From contig OZ007510.1 in NCBI GenBank assembly GCA_963931865.1, positions 4,548,366-4,612,365 on the forward strand: a stretch of 64,000 nt of DNA. The letters are read 5' to 3'. The notes under the pieces were generated by a model. The model was not told the origin of the DNA, did no database searches, and saw only the letters and a program-made list of their open reading frames with translations. The position numbers and the translations under genes were made by a program. This document shows positions 1 through 13,317 of this stretch, piece by piece; position 1 is the first letter of the stretch; every line of letters starts with the position of its first letter. Source of the DNA: Axinella damicornis (taxonomy: Eukaryota; Porifera; Demospongiae; Axinellida; Axinellidae).

Positions 1-253
1 TTTGCAAGCATGTGATCTTGACTATCATTGAGCTCTCTGATGAAAGGTGCATGCCCCACCCCTCCTCCCCTAAGATGATAATAACCATCGATCACAACAT
101 CAACATTATTATGCATGGCATTAAAACCTGCTGCCCAGAGGAATAGGTTCTTGATCCAGGTCCATTCACTGTGCTGCTGTGGGAGATGCATCACCCCAAG
201 TTACGCATTTGTGCTCTAAAAGCTAACAAACAAAATAGAAGTGATTTAGTGAT

Positions 254-378
254 ATGGCCAGTCCTACTCCACCATATCCTTAGGCCCATCCTACATTAGC
301 TATATGAATGGGATGGGACTGAGCTAATGCCATTCCCCTTGTTTCCTTGCTTTTTCAGGTGGAGTAGGACAGGCCATC
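254..378. repeat. Inverted-repeat element (MITE-like)
   Basis: The outer 20 bp at 254-273 and 359-378 are inverted copies of each other with one mismatch (core TCCTACTCCACC / GGTGGAGTAGGA). The interior is about 85 bp and non-coding. No clear target-site duplication is visible. Confidence 0.55.
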
Positions 379-517
379 ATTTTAGTTTACTTTCTTGTTT
401 GAGTTAGCATCAGTACACTCAACAAGTTTCTCAGTTGGAGGATGAGCAACTAACTATGCGTAAGTTTCGTGGAAACAGTGCAACGCATCACCAATAAGTA
501 GCTATGCAAGTTTCACC

Positions 518-574
518 TAGCCTCGTTCCCAGGCCTTGTGCCAATTAGGCATTGGAGGTCTGGGAATGAAGCTA
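518..574. mobile_element. Hairpin MITE, TAGCCTCG family, 57 bp
   Basis: Starts TAGCCTCGTTCCCAGGCC and ends with its diverged inverse (TCTGGGAATGAAGCTA). Flanking 9-mers are only partly alike, so this looks like an old copy of the family described at 46048. Confidence 0.6.
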
Positions 575-1651
575 GGTTTAGCGAAATGATAATGTCCCTT
601 CGCTAAGATTAAAGCAAAAAGGAAAACAATGTCCTATTTCCCTCCCATTGAAAACACCAATGTTATCAGAACTTCAGTTTGGTTTTTCCTTTTCAGGGAA
701 AAGCAACATTATAAAATCAGAAGGCCAGTGATCGAGTACGTGGATTCGTACTAGTACAGCGAGTGTTTTCTTTGCTAAAACTCGCTCATGCTTGCCATGC
801 ACATAATGCACTGCATTCCCCTAGTGGACACAGCATAATGTGGACAATGCCTAGCTATGTAGCTAACCCAGGAGTTTGCAGTTATCCTGGCGAATTTGAG
901 GGATCAATGTAAACAAGTGTATGCAAGGTTATAGCCGTAAGTGGTTGTGGTCTATCTGCATGACATTATAGCCGGTACCAGATCAACATTAATACTTGCT
1001 AGAAATAAATACCCAGTATGTTTGGGGCCATACTTTTTTTAATGAAACCAAGTGCTCTCCTCCTTAAGTTGCCTCGAGTTATATGATAACTGTGTGGGTT
1101 GTTCTTAGCACAAGGGATTTTTTACTCCAAGTCCAGGTGATCGAACTGTTAGTGACTACTGTACATAGGGAGTCATGTGGGATTTGAACTCCTTTTTGTA
1201 CAGCGCTTTCTCCATTTTTAGGCAGGAAATATGGCTCCAGCAAGTATAATAGTGTTTAGTTTGCAGCAGAAAGCATTGTGTGTGCGTTATTTATAATGGG
1301 ATCTGTTGCAAATTTGGTAAACTAAATAATATTTTATATGTGCATGGTGTTACACATTGTAAGTGGCACAAGATAATATCATGACCCCAAGTCTGTACAT
1401 ACTAGTTCACAGTTGATTTCTGGTCATCAGCCGCGGATGCTGTATATATAAGGTTTGTGAAAAATGCCTCAGTTAACTAAGACTATATATTACTGGTCCA
1501 GCCCGCTTGATTGTAATCACAGAAGTACTCTTCAGCATTTACGTAATGGGGGAACTTAATTCAGCAAGAGGTAGGGAGTGTACATGATTGGGACACTAAG
1601 CTGAAAAGAAAAAGCTAACAAAATTGTAACATGTGCTACATTGTCTCAAGT

Positions 1652-2436
1652 TTACTCTTCGTCCATTGCCAAGTATGCATCTTCTGCATCATCTCCTTCC
1701 TCATCCACAACCTCCTCCATCATGCCATCTCCTCCCTCATCCACAGTCTCCTCCATCATGCCATCTCCCACCTCATCCACAACCTCCTCCATCATGTTGT
1801 CTCCACCCTCATCCACAACCTCTTCTCCTCCATCTCCTCCCTCATCCACAACTTCCTCCATTTTGCCGTTTCCCCCCTCTTCCATGACCTCCTCTACCTT
1901 GACATCTCCCCCCTCCTCCACAACTTCATCATCGTCATCCTGCTTCTGAACCGCCTCCATCTTGCTGTCTCCCCCCTCCTCCGCAACTTCATCATCGGCA
2001 TCCTGCTTCTCAACCTCCTCCATCTTGCTGTCTCCCCCCTCCTCCACAACTTCATCATCGTCATCCTGCTTCTCAACCTCCTCCATCTTGCCGTTTCCCC
2101 CCTCCTCTACAACTTCATCATCGTCATTCTGCTTCTCAACCTCCTCCATCTTGCCGTCTTCCCCCTCTTCTACAACTTCATCCTGCTTCTCAACCTCCTG
2201 GTCCTCCATCTGGCCACCTTCACCCTGCTGTTCCCCATTCTCATCGTTGTCATCCTCTACTTCCTCACTATCCTCTGCTTGAGAAAGAGCTTCAAGTTCA
2301 TCCGACAGGATACTCACAGTGTGGTCGTCGTCAACTGTTGTTTGAGCTTCCAGTTCTTCCTTGCTGGGGTAGTTCTGTAGATCAGCATCGTTGCTCTCAA
2401 CAACAGCAGATTCCTCAGCAAGAATTGCAAGTCGAG
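1652..2436 (-). repeat. Acidic tail exon with 21-residue (63-bp) repeats
   Basis: This is the last exon of the NIDO gene. It codes about 260 residues dominated by Glu and Asp. The core contains about five units of a 21-residue repeat with the theme VEKQDDDDEVVEEGGD followed by a KMEE-like end. It then runs into shorter EEVVDEGGDG units and ends AYLAMDEE. On DNA this is a 63-bp minisatellite between about 1900 and 2190, pyrimidine-rich on the plus strand. The reading frame stays open through all units, so the repeat is kept as protein. The plus-strand reading frames here (Ser/Pro-rich or Leu/His-rich) are products of the repeat composition, not genes. Confidence 0.8.
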
Positions 2437-5400
2437 CTGTGTAAAACAAAAAGTAAGTGCTCACAGATGCAGTTGATAGAGGGAGGCTTTCTTGGTCACA
2501 AAGATCTTTCTCAACTGCATAAAAATTGTAATGTTGAGGTATTGCACAGACCTGGGTTTCCACGGAGAATGTAACATCCAGGGATGCGGACGTTTGTCCT
2601 CCTCTCCAGGCTGAGCATGAGACTGGATCCTGAGCCAGGGATGGTGGTGGACCTGCCAGTACCAGAATTGATACCTGCTCGGGCCCTAGTGCCACCGAAG
2701 CCACCTCTTCCACCAGAGGCATCTCCAGTTGTCCATGTGATGCTTTTGTAAATGTTGAGGACGTAGGTGGACCTACTGTCTGTAGCCAGCACCACTTGGA
2801 AGCTGTTCAACTGTAGAATAGAGTAATCATATCTATGACACTGTATACTAGTTTACACAGTCATAGGGAGTAAGTGCAGTGTTAGATTCATGCTCAAACT
2901 GCTGGAATCAATCATATCACGATCCACTGATAGAAGTGCAAACTTGAAGAACATACCCTGTTCGTGTGGCGGCTGTAGTACCCTACTCGATCCCAAGTGG
3001 CAATGAAGAGTCTGCGTGGAGTGAAAGTCCTCCGGTAAGTGGCTTCAACCTCGAACTTGGCCCTCCAACGCAAAGCAGAGCTAGTTGTACTCCTATAGTG
3101 GGTACGCCCAATGCCAGCCCTTGTGTCAACATCAGCCCAGTATGGAGCAATGATGGGGTTACCACGGAGTGGGAATGGACGTGGAGTGAAACCACCAGCA
3201 GAGCCTCTCAGAGAGAGGTAGCCATTGTTGTAAACCTAACGGATAAATTGTTGAAGCGCTAGCTGGACTGTTTAGTAGTGGTTATGATAGGAAATGACCT
3301 CTGTAACAATGCTTACCCGTATTACTCTCTCAGTTCGGCGGTAGAAGGGCATAGTAAATGAAGCGGTAGCGCTACCATCATCATTACGACCCAGGTTCCT
3401 GTCCCTGAATCTACCTCCAAATGGATACCTTTCAGCTGTACAACAAGTGTAAACAGCAATTATTGGCTGTATACTGTCTAATGACAACATATACTTACAA
3501 TTTAATAACAGAGAAATTACTTACAGAAGCCTGATGTCAGTACATAGATTCCGCGATACCCAACATTGGTGTTGGAAGTGAATCTGAGGACTGAGCTAGT
3601 CCCAGAACCAAAGAGAGTGATGGAATTCCTACGGTCACCAGCGTTGATGCCAGCTCTGGCAATGGTACCTCTAAAACCATTTCGTCCACCAGAGGCATCC
3701 CCAGTGGTCCACTGCAGGCAGTTGTAGATGAAGATGATGTATGTTTCAATGGAGTTAGAGGCGATCACACACTGGAAGGTATTGAGCTGCAGAGGGGAGG
3801 AAGAATAGCAAGAAACTGGTCAACATTGCAAACTCAAGTGACAAGAGTCAAGTGCTTTTACACCAAATGTTGGTGACTTTGTGGACTAAGCTATAACACA
3901 GAAGCTGTGAACAAACCTTGTCTGTATGTCGGTTATAGTAGCCAACACCATTCCAGGTGGCAATGATGAGGTGGGTAGGTAAGAAGGAAGTATGGTAGAT
4001 TCTCCTGACTTGACGAGCAGCTCTCAAACGTTGAGAAAATGATGTTGTCTCTCTGTAGAACACACGTCCACTCCCAGACCTGGTGTCCACATCAGCCCAG
4101 TAGGGGGCAATGATCTTTCCGGTCCTGGGGAAGGGTCTTGGGGTAAAACCACCAGTCCTACCACCAACGGAGAGGTATCCATTGTTGTACACCTGCAATA
4201 GCAATAGGAGGTCAGAGTTCATGTAGTGGATAGGTTGGGGAACTCCAAGTTTCCCTAAACAGCCATGCTGTCCCCTCCCAAGATACTTACACTCCTAATT
4301 ACAATTTCCCTCCAAATTTTTGTGTATGAAACACTGGATGGACATATAACAGCAGACTGAACTTACGATAACTGAGCTGTATCTCCTGCCATAGAACTTG
4401 ATGGACCTCCTGAGCCTCAAAGTTCTGAAGCTGTCATCATTTGGTGAAATCACACGGTCACCAACCCTTGTTCCAAATGAGTATAGTGATGAACGTGAAG
4501 GAGCTATAGAAAGAAGAATAATAACCTTTAGAAAGGTGAAGGCAAAATTATAGGCAAAGAAATAATTGCAAAACTAAATTGCAGAACACTGTTACTCACG
4601 ACGGGAAGCCACTATGGAAGTGTCGGTGCGGTAGATGAACCTTCCTCTTGTTCCAACATTGCTCTGTAACCTGATGCTCAAAATTCTGGTAGAGCCAGAG
4701 CCAGGGATTGTGATTTGCCTCCTCGAAAAACCAGCATTGAGACCTGCTCGGGCCCTAGTGCCACCAAAGCCATTCCTTCCACCAGAGGCATCTCCAGTTG
4801 TCCATGTGATTCTGCTGTAGAGGAAGATTGCGTAAGACTGGATCCCATTTGTAGCCATCACCAGCTGGAAGGTGTTAAGCTGCAGAAATGGTAATGTAGA
4901 GTAATCACATTTGTGTCCCGAGATTATACACATGAAGAATATAAGTAGCACACAGCAAATTTCCTTAAGACTGATGTGATTGAAACACAAGTGTCAAAAT
5001 GCAATAATGAGGCAGGAAGCATACCTTATCTTGATGGTCACGGTAGTACCCTAGGCGATACCAGGTGACAATCAGGACTCTTCTTGGATTGAAATTGGTA
5101 CAGTAGGCTGAGTTGATAAAACTTTTTGCCATGGCCAGCTGTGAGGAAGAAGAGGTCTCCCGGTAGTAAGTGCGGCCCAATCCCACTGTCGCATCAGCAT
5201 CAGCCCAGTAGGGAGCGATGATGGCACCACTGCGTGGAAAGGGTCGTGGAGTAAAACCGCCAGTGATTCCAGTCCCCATTGATACGTAGCCATTGTTGTA
5301 GATCTGAAATGGAGTTGGGCACATATTAACACATGCATCAAGTATTGTTTCAGAGACAGCCACACAGGGACAACTCACTCGAACAGAGCGGTAACTGCGA

Positions 5401-5555
5401 CCATAAAAGCGGAATGCCACACTTAGAGTCTTAGTACGCGATCCATCATCAGTGCGTCCAAGATTGGAATCTCTGGCACCGGGTCCAAAGCGAAAAAACC
5501 CAGCCACATTGGAGACCAGCACTGTGGCTAGCAAGAAGGCAATCTTCCAGTACAT
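1652..5555 (-). CDS. Secreted protein with three tandem NIDO domains and an acidic repeat tail (10 exons)
   Basis: Joined exons, in order: 5379-5555, 5025-5303, 4600-4879, 4367-4503, 3917-4192, 3525-3786, 3317-3435, 2957-3235, 2552-2810, 1652-2436. All have GT..AG borders and consistent phases, giving 2,853 nt or 950 residues. Residues 1-19 (MYWKIAFLLATVLVSNVAG) are a clear signal peptide. Three homologous modules of about 220-245 residues follow, each carrying the NIDO signature: YNNGY, GGFTPRPFP, IIAPYWAD(A/V)D and YYRET-like segments, then a second half with WTTGDASGG and a conserved ARAG motif. Each module is built from exons ending in phases 0, 0 and 1, so the gene grew by duplication of an exon triplet. 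NIDO domains are known from nidogen, alpha-tectorin and mucin-4 as extracellular modules. There are no EGF, VWD or transmembrane segments. The last 260 residues are very acidic. A secreted matrix or mucus protein is likely; the precise role is unknown. Confidence 0.88.
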
Positions 5556-5672
5556 CTTTGCTCCACTCCTGGCTGACTGATGAAGAAACTGCAGCTCTGT
5601 TGCTCTGCAAAAATCTCAATGGTGAGTTGAGATGCTCTTCTGCAGAACTGAAGTTTGGAGGCTGAAGTGCTG

Positions 5673-5681
5673 ATTTATATA
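5673..5681 (-). promoter_or_regulatory. TATA box of the NIDO-domain gene
   Basis: The minus strand reads TATATAAAT here, 118-126 bp upstream of the start codon at 5555. A start site about 30 bp downstream, near 5645, would leave a 5' UTR of about 90 nt. It is the only good TATA match in the first 150 bp upstream. A TATA promoter fits a strongly or tissue-specifically expressed secreted protein, which is inference. Confidence 0.5.
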
Positions 5682-6712
5682 GGCCAAGATGCCACCTAAC
5701 TGACCAATCACATTGCTCTCTTACCACAGGCTATGATCTGATTGGTTTGCAGGTGCAGGTAGGTCTTCTTGTTTGGAGCTAACTGTATAGGTCTTCTTGG
5801 TTCAAGGGGCATGTTGGTCAGACCAGGATACCATACAACAAGTTCACAGGTGGACTGAATCAGACTACCATAGCAACACCCAGCTCACCTTTTGTATTAT
5901 TAAGCTCATAGAACACCTGGCTAATTAACAGCCCTTCCCAAGGGGCTATGGTTAGTCATCAGCACACCTTAATCTGGTACAACATGAGATTAACTTGTGT
6001 ATTCATGATCAGTTGAAAAATGCACAAGCAACCAGCGTTGTTTCAGTTAAATACCTTTAATCAAGCCAAAATCAAACCATGGAAAACTGAACTAAAATAC
6101 AACTGCTAAATCAGTCAGAAAACTAAACCCAATTTGAAATGTTGCCTACCCTTTCAGTTAAGCATTTTAGAGAAGGTAAAATCTAAACCAAAATGTTGTT
6201 ATAGGCCGTAATAAACACACTGCAAGCAACTATGGGTATAGTTAGTGATCCAAAGCGTCTGTGATTGGGAGGATGGTCATACTGCAGTACCAGACTCTTT
6301 GGGTAGGGAGTTGGTACCACCGAGACTAGCTGCTCATGACATGCTCATTGGAATTTTACAACTATGAACACAAGACTGTCAACTAAGGCCTGCTGCATGT
6401 TCAGCTCAAGCATAAACAGCAGTGTTAGCTAATTTCCTATAAACCGTTACTAAAAAATACATGCAGCTGCAGTACAGAGCTTCAGAATGCATATCTCCAC
6501 AAGATTATACTCTACAACCACAATAGAGTGAACACAAAATCTGAAATGATGGTGTTGTACAAATCATTATAACTGGATGACTGTGGATTATGTAACGCCT
6601 AGAACATATTATTTGCAAAGGGTTAATAATGAAAGAGAAACTTTTTTTCCCACTTCCCACTGTGCTCAAAAGTACTAACAAAGTTGACTTGTAAACAAGC
6701 GACTCACAGGTC
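5682..6712. other. Intergenic region between ATG2 3' end and the NIDO-gene promoter
   Basis: About 1 kb separates the ATG2 stop (6713) from the NIDO TATA box; both genes are on the minus strand. I see no coding exon. It must hold the ATG2 3' UTR and the distal NIDO promoter. Confidence 0.5.
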
Positions 6713-9700
6713 TTAAGGTTCAGATGCTTCAGTTGTCTTCCATTTTTCAGTCGCCTCTCTTCTTGCATCGGGAACAAACTGGTTCTTCACCCCGCCCAGA
6801 ACATGTCGTGTTGCTTCGGACATTAGAATTACAGGCTTCACAATCGTGCCAGGAAGTTGTCTCAGGACTCCACCCACTGCCCCTGTCATTCCCCTCTCAT
6901 CATGTTCATGAGTTGCCGCGGTGACCAGGTCTCTTGCTGTGCCACCTATACCCTGCAAGAAAAGAGTCGTACACCTGAATTCTCAATGTACAAGTAGGCT
7001 TGTACAATTGGTATACTGAACCTAGAGCTGCAACGATACTGTGTTTTGCTGTATATATTGCACCTGATGTATTGCGATATGTGATACATCGACATATGTT
7101 AAGCTGAAGGACAGGTCGGAGTGAGGAATGTATGAAAGAGGTCGTTACTGTTCAGGTTTACTTATTGCAGTTTTGGATAGGTAAAAAAGTGCGAATATTT
7201 CGATATAATAATTATCGATTCTGTTATAGGATGTATTGAGATATCATATTGTGACTGTCAGCATTGCAATATATCGATATGCCGATATATTGTTGCAGCT
7301 CTAACTGAACCAGATACAGTATCAACTCAGACAGTGTCTATTGCTTGACCTCAGGCAGTCCTGATTCCCATGGTCAGGTATCCAGTAAATTTTATGGTGT
7401 ATTTTTTTACCGGGGAGTGGTTATAGTAATGAACAGAATCTTTGCCAAATATGACCGATTCCATAACATAGTAAATTCTGAACCTACTTCAGACTTGTAA
7501 CGGTTACACTGTTGCTAGGCAACCGTTTCCTGGTTACTCACATTAAAAGTGTGGAGGATGCTGTTTACTTTGTAACTTGTAGTATTTGCATAGCAGGCTG
7601 ATTCATTGAGGTCTCAATGCATCAGTTACACAATTCAGTACTAGGTCCAAGCTCACTCAGAGGCCTCGCGTACTAGTATCGGGGTGCACACATGCGCATG
7701 CAGCGCGACGCCCACTTTGCTACACATGGAAGAGGTGTGAAGTTTCGTGTTTGAGGAGGGAGAGCTGTCTCTAGAAATGGACTTGTGTTCGTTGACGTCT
7801 GCGTCTTTGAATGCCAATGTACATGGCATACTTACGATGCTGTCACTGATGAAGCCCAGGAAGAAGTTCACTAACAGGTACCTTTGTTTTCCACCATGTG
7901 AACCTGCCATCCTTACGATTGTTGTCCAACACAGCCATTCCACACGCCACTGCACAACAATACGCAGATGTGATACTAACTTCATTGCACTCTTTTATAA
8001 AGCGTGACGGAAGTTGTGCACATCAATACATTAAGATTTTAACTGTGTGTTTGTGTGTATGTAACGGATGGGATGTTCTGGGGGATGGACTACCTTCGTA
8101 CTAAATATACCGAACCTCAAACTCAATACATTAAGATCTTAACCGTGTGTGTTTGTGTGTGTGTGTGTGTAACAGATGTGGGATGTTCTGGGGGTTGGAC
8201 TAGACTATAGTGACGCGCGATCTTCGTACTAAATACTGAACCTCGAACTCTGTGAATGCTCGCGCAGGGGTTGGAACATCCCAGAACTCAGCTGGGCAGC
8301 TGAAACGGACGCAGTCGGGGAGCAGCAGCTGAAGCAAACGCAATTGGGGAGCAGCAGCTGAAGTGGATGCAATCAGAGAGCAGCAGCTGAAGGGGACGCA
8401 ATCGGGGAGCAGCAGCTGAAGTGGATGCAATCAGGGAGCTGTAGCTGAAGCGGACGCAATCGGAGAGCAGCAGCTGAAGCGGACGCAATCGGGGAGCAGC
8501 AGCTGAAGCGGACACAATCGGGAGCAGCAGCTGAATTGGATGCAATCGGGGAGCAAGGCGAACGAGAGCAAAACAAACTGTTACTTTAACAGCACTCCTT
8601 GTAATGTGAATTGTAGCCACGGACATAATAGCAGTGCCAAGTGACTTAAAATCCACCAGACAGTGGGCCACTACTGTACAAGTAACGCTTCTGTAGCAAT
8701 GATTGCAGCGCTCACAACTTCACCAGCACAGTGAGTTTCGGCTAAGCGTCAGTGCATGGTGGTGATCATGACTGTGTGGTCAGAATCTTTGTGGGCCCTT
8801 TGTAAGAGCTGTACCGGCAACAAAGTCGAAGAGAGCGCTTGAGCAATGGTGGCCAACGGCATGACAATACTCTCCACCATCAAGGTGAGTTTCACCACCA
8901 AATTGGGTCACTGCATGATATGGTATAGTTACAATTGTTGTAGGCCATTCCTACTACTCAAACGTTAGTTGAGGGGCAACCACACTCCTGGTAGCCATTG
9001 CAACCAGTTGTAACTTGCTAGTAGCGCACTAAGCGCAAGCTATAGGTATTAAAGCTCATTCCGATTAATGCACATGTCATGTGAGGACCATGCTCAGTCA
9101 ATCGAGTCAGCAATGGCGGCCAAAGGGAAGACAAGAAATTATTACAGCACTTACACCATTGCCAGCACAGTGAGTTTTAGCATGTACATGTAAGCGTCAT
9201 GAACGACAGCAATCATGACCGCACGATCAGAATCTTTGTGTGCCTTTCATGAGAGCTGTACTGGCAACGAAAGTCGAAGAGAGGGCAACGAAAGTCGAAG
9301 AGAGCGCTCGAGCAATGGAAGTGCTTGTATCTCCACCACCAAGGTGAGTTTCAGCAACAAAATTGTACAGTTGAGACAGCGCATGATAGCGATTACGACA
9401 GTGTAGTCAGAATATTTGTACACCATTCCTATCGCTCAAATTTTATTCTGAGATTTGGAGAGATTTTTTTGTATTAACACATATTGAGTGTCTGTCGTAT
9501 CCTTACATATAGAGTCTACTGACTCTATGATTTACATTATGTGGCACAATTTCCCCTACCAGGAGTGTAAAGATTATCAACACAGCACAATTTTCCCCCC
9601 TACCAGTAGTGTAATCTTTACTGCTTTGCTACTACCAACAAGAATAATGGGCAACTCTTGGGCAATACATTAAAGAATAATTAGGGAATACAGAATGTTT

Positions 9701-11305
9701 TCCACAGGCCTAATAATACATTAATTTTAGTGGCAGTCTAAGTCTAGAGGCTTCAACAATCAATGTGGTATTGTGGCAGGATACATTTTGTAAAGTGGCT
9801 TGTCCCAGACATACCATTGTACTTCTTGTATCTATGGTTACCAAGCACATGTAGGGCTGCATTTGGATGTTTAGGGTACAGAGTTAAGTTAATGGTTACA
9901 TGTTGTACCCACCCACTACTGCTACTAGGGAATTCTTGCATGAATACATTTAGCCTGCAGCTATAATTACTACAAGTAGCTTCGCTCGCTTCGCTCGCTC
10001 AGCTACTTCTCCCTCAGCTACTTCTCCCTCGTTTGCCTACGTGAGTAATCCGGCGCCGGACAGCTCTCTGTGCAGAGCTGCTGCTCCCCAATTGCGTCGG
10101 CTTCAGCTGCTGCTCCCTGTTTGTGTCCACTTCAGCTACTGCTCCCCGATTGCATCCGCTTGTAGCCCCAGCTGTTCTAGCCCATGCCCAATGTTCTCGA
10201 ACATTCTTCGCAGAGTTCGAGGTTCAGTAAATTGAAGTACGAAGGTCGCACGTCACTAGTCTAGTCCCGCCCCACGAACATCCCACTTCCGTCACATACA
10301 CATAGACAGACACACATTAAAATCTTAAGGTATTGATGTGTTAAGAAGATGACACGAGGTGGTTCTATGGCTTCTGTTTGTTCTTCCTACGCACCTCTGG
10401 ACTTGTGGTTGGCATAACCACACGCCGCCCTGAGCGAGCAAGCTTATCATTCTGTGTCAATTATTCAGCTCTGTAGTCGAATGTAGACTGTATTTTTGAA
10501 TTGTACGGACTCAGGGGAAAGGCCCGAGTATAAAAGGTTAGTTTAGGTAACTACCATTCGGGAGTTACACAGCCAGATGCAACTGCTTGTCACAAGAATC
10601 TCGGCTCACATGAGGGAGAAACGATTCTCACACAGCGCAGGAAGAGAAAACAGGTGATCCAGGCCCTGCAATGGATAAAGCTTTGCATAGCTGTTGGGGT
10701 AGCGTTGTGGTAAAATGACGTTGAAAATTGCAACATTCTTCCCCATACTTCGTCATAACTGGAGCATGCAATTCCACGGAACTGCAGTCTTTGGTCTCTC
10801 AAATTATGGCTTTTATAGCCACCTAGCGTGTTTCTTGTCTCCAGTATTACTGTATGTATTTTTATGAATTAGCGTGCACATTCCCGTCACCTTAAGGTAG
10901 CATTATACCTTTACCGTTAGGGTATCTTTAACCGTCGGGGCCCGACGGTTAAAGGTACCTTAACGGTAAAGGTATAATGTTACCTTAAATCTCCACCAGA
11001 GGCTCAGATTTCAAACCATGAATGTTGGTAAAACTCAGCTGCCATTAATCCAAATTCGAAATTCAACTAGCGTACAGTATGCAGCAACCAGTGGATGCAA
11101 GAGGATAGAAGAGGTCAATGCAACCATGGGTGGCTTAATACTTACTGCAGAGACAACATCGTAGGCATTGGCGAGTCCCTCCCTGAAGTCGAGAGGTTCG
11201 TGGGGAGCCTTGTGCTGGTGTACCAGTGCCTGAGAGGAAGATTGCTGCTTGCTGGGTGTCACAAGGTCATACGCCATCTGTGCAAATGACTGTGTGAGTG
11301 TGTGT

Positions 11306-11342
<37 letters not shown>

Positions 11343-11678
11343 AGTGAGAGAGATATTGATTTCAAGAGTGGTATTCTACTTACTATCATTGTCCACCTCC
11401 TTAATCGATGAGAGCTTCTACTTCCCAAACCCCTCTTTCCCTCTCTCCACCTTCCACTCTCTCCTCCTTCCCTTCCCTCGTCCTTCCCCTTTCTCTCCCC
11501 ATCTTCTTCCTCTCCCCACAAACCTGGACAGTATGCAATGCTCTGCTGAGGAGCTCCACAATGGCTACTCCACTGGAAGCGGAGAAGGAGCTAGCTCCCC
11601 GTTGCAGCCCCCTCACAATACGGCCGTCTTCCTGATACTGTTGTACCGGTAGCCACACCAAGTCCACCATCCCTTGAA
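6713..11678 (-). CDS. ATG2: ATG2 exons 37-39: conserved C-terminal domain
   Basis: Exons: 11524-11678, 11146-11277, 6713-6952. Exon 37 codes QGMVDLVWLPVQQYQEDGRI and RGLQRGASSF, the most conserved part of ATG2. Exon 38 codes MAYDLVTPSKQQ and LDFREGLANAYDVV. Exon 39 codes GIGGTARDLVTAATHEHDER, then GMTGAVGGVLRQLPGTIVKP, and stops at 6713 after TEASEP. The C-terminal region in animals is needed for membrane and lipid-droplet targeting (known). The 4.2-kb intron before exon 39 contains a hAT-like MITE, a minisatellite element pair and other repeats. Confidence 0.92.
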
Positions 11679-11708
11679 CTGTGTGTGTGTGTGTATGTGT
11701 GTGTGTGT

Positions 11709-11741
<33 letters not shown>

Positions 11742-13270
11742 CATGTGTGTGTGTGAGAGAGAGAGAGAAGAGGGGTGTGAGTGTATAACTACAGGGAGAG
11801 AGATGACCACGGAGGACAAAGTTGGTGACATCCAACAGGAATTTTAATTGTGTGACACAGTAAAGAAGTCATCGACTTGAGGAGGTACGTGCCTTGCAGA
11901 TGTGAGTGAAATCATTTTATGCACTTGGTATTATAGTCATGGTGAGGCTGTTGTTAATTATAAGTGCATGCACTGAAAAATGGGAAGGGACAACGGAACG
12001 TCTGGATCTGTGAGGGAGTCACCTGCGGCCATCAAGGGATGAAACTTCCATGATGCACACTGCAACTTTGAAATACAGTCATAGAGATTCCACCTCAGAT
12101 GTTTCCAGGGTATTTTATAGATCATTGCGATTGTAAGATGATCTGGGTCAGCTGTCTCACATGCAGGCTGCCTTATGCAATTAGTCCTTAATACCAAAGT
12201 GAACTGCTGGCAAACAAACATTGCTGAGAGGAATCCAAAAAGTAACTGGTAATTAGTTGTGTTTGTGCAGGTGGGTTGCAGAACGAATCCCTACATATCC
12301 TGTAGGAAACCACTCAAGGATCCACCATTCAGTACACAGAGTGCCTGCCTGTCAGTAGAGGTACCCCAACCAACCTGCAAACCTCTGTAACCGTGCAGTA
12401 CTGGTTGTGCAACTTCTGTATCAATGAGACCTTACTCTTCTCACCCGCTTTACCCCCCCCCCCCCCAACCCTCCATCCTCTTCCTGATTATATAATCCCA
12501 CACAAATAATGTGCTAACTGCACTTTCCTTCAAATAATAAATAATGTTTTCCACAAGTACGTATCTGGACATCCACTTCAATACATAGCATGGTAACCAG
12601 TGGAGCGTTGTTATCATAGCAACCGAAGCAGCAAAGTCTGTTTTCATAGTCTAATTAGCCCTATGTAGTACTGGTTTCCTTGGACTGCTATGCAGAATCT
12701 GCTAATTCATGACTGCTGTCAAAATTCCTCACTAATTTGGCTCTCAAGTTTGTGTAGGTTGTAGCTTCCCACAAATTCCTCTGAGATAAGTTTGTGTAGG
12801 TAGTTTATCTTCCAAAGATTCTTCTGAGGTCGAACGATGTGAATAATGGATAGTACTCAACTCGACCATACAAATCTGACATCACTCAACATCATGCAAA
12901 TGGCACTTGGTCAGGGAAGGATATTTAGCTAAGTTTGGACCAATCAGAGAGCTGCAAGCATTCATCTACTTGACCAATGAAAGAGTGAGGTCCACATTAA
13001 ATACCCGAATATTGCACACCGGGCGAAAACGCATCGGTAACTGTCCCCCTTACATTACATAACCATCTCTCGCTATACCACTGCATGGAAGTTGCAATAG
13101 GGGACAGGGCAAAGCAAGAAAGCCGCTCCCTTTTCAAATCTTACCTAGCTGTGTGACGTGGTGCACAGGTCCCACCCCTTTCAGAATGAGGGGAAGCTGA
13201 GAGCCCTTGATGTCTTCAATCCACTCTCTGCTGGCATACTCCACCACCTTGTCCCATCCCAGTAGCCTGT

Positions 13271-13317
<47 letters not shown>

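Larger units (their letters stand above)
1..1651. other. 3' flank of the NIDO gene; no gene seen
   Basis: No convincing coding exon was found on either strand. The stretch contains an inverted-repeat element at 254-378 and a 57-bp hairpin element at 518-574. The 3' UTR and poly(A) site of the NIDO gene must lie just below 1652, but I could not place a convincing AATAAA on the minus strand. Confidence 0.5.

Noticed and set aside
1631..2282. Plus-strand Leu/His and Ser-rich open frames opposite the NIDO tail
   Set aside because: Antisense of the acidic repeat; the minus frame is joined by good splice sites to a recognisable gene.
8200..8671. Leu/Ser/Ala-rich open frames on the minus strand, also at 29407-29851 and 32861-33260
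   Set aside because: Frames of the 27-bp minisatellite inside a dispersed element; all frames are similarly open.
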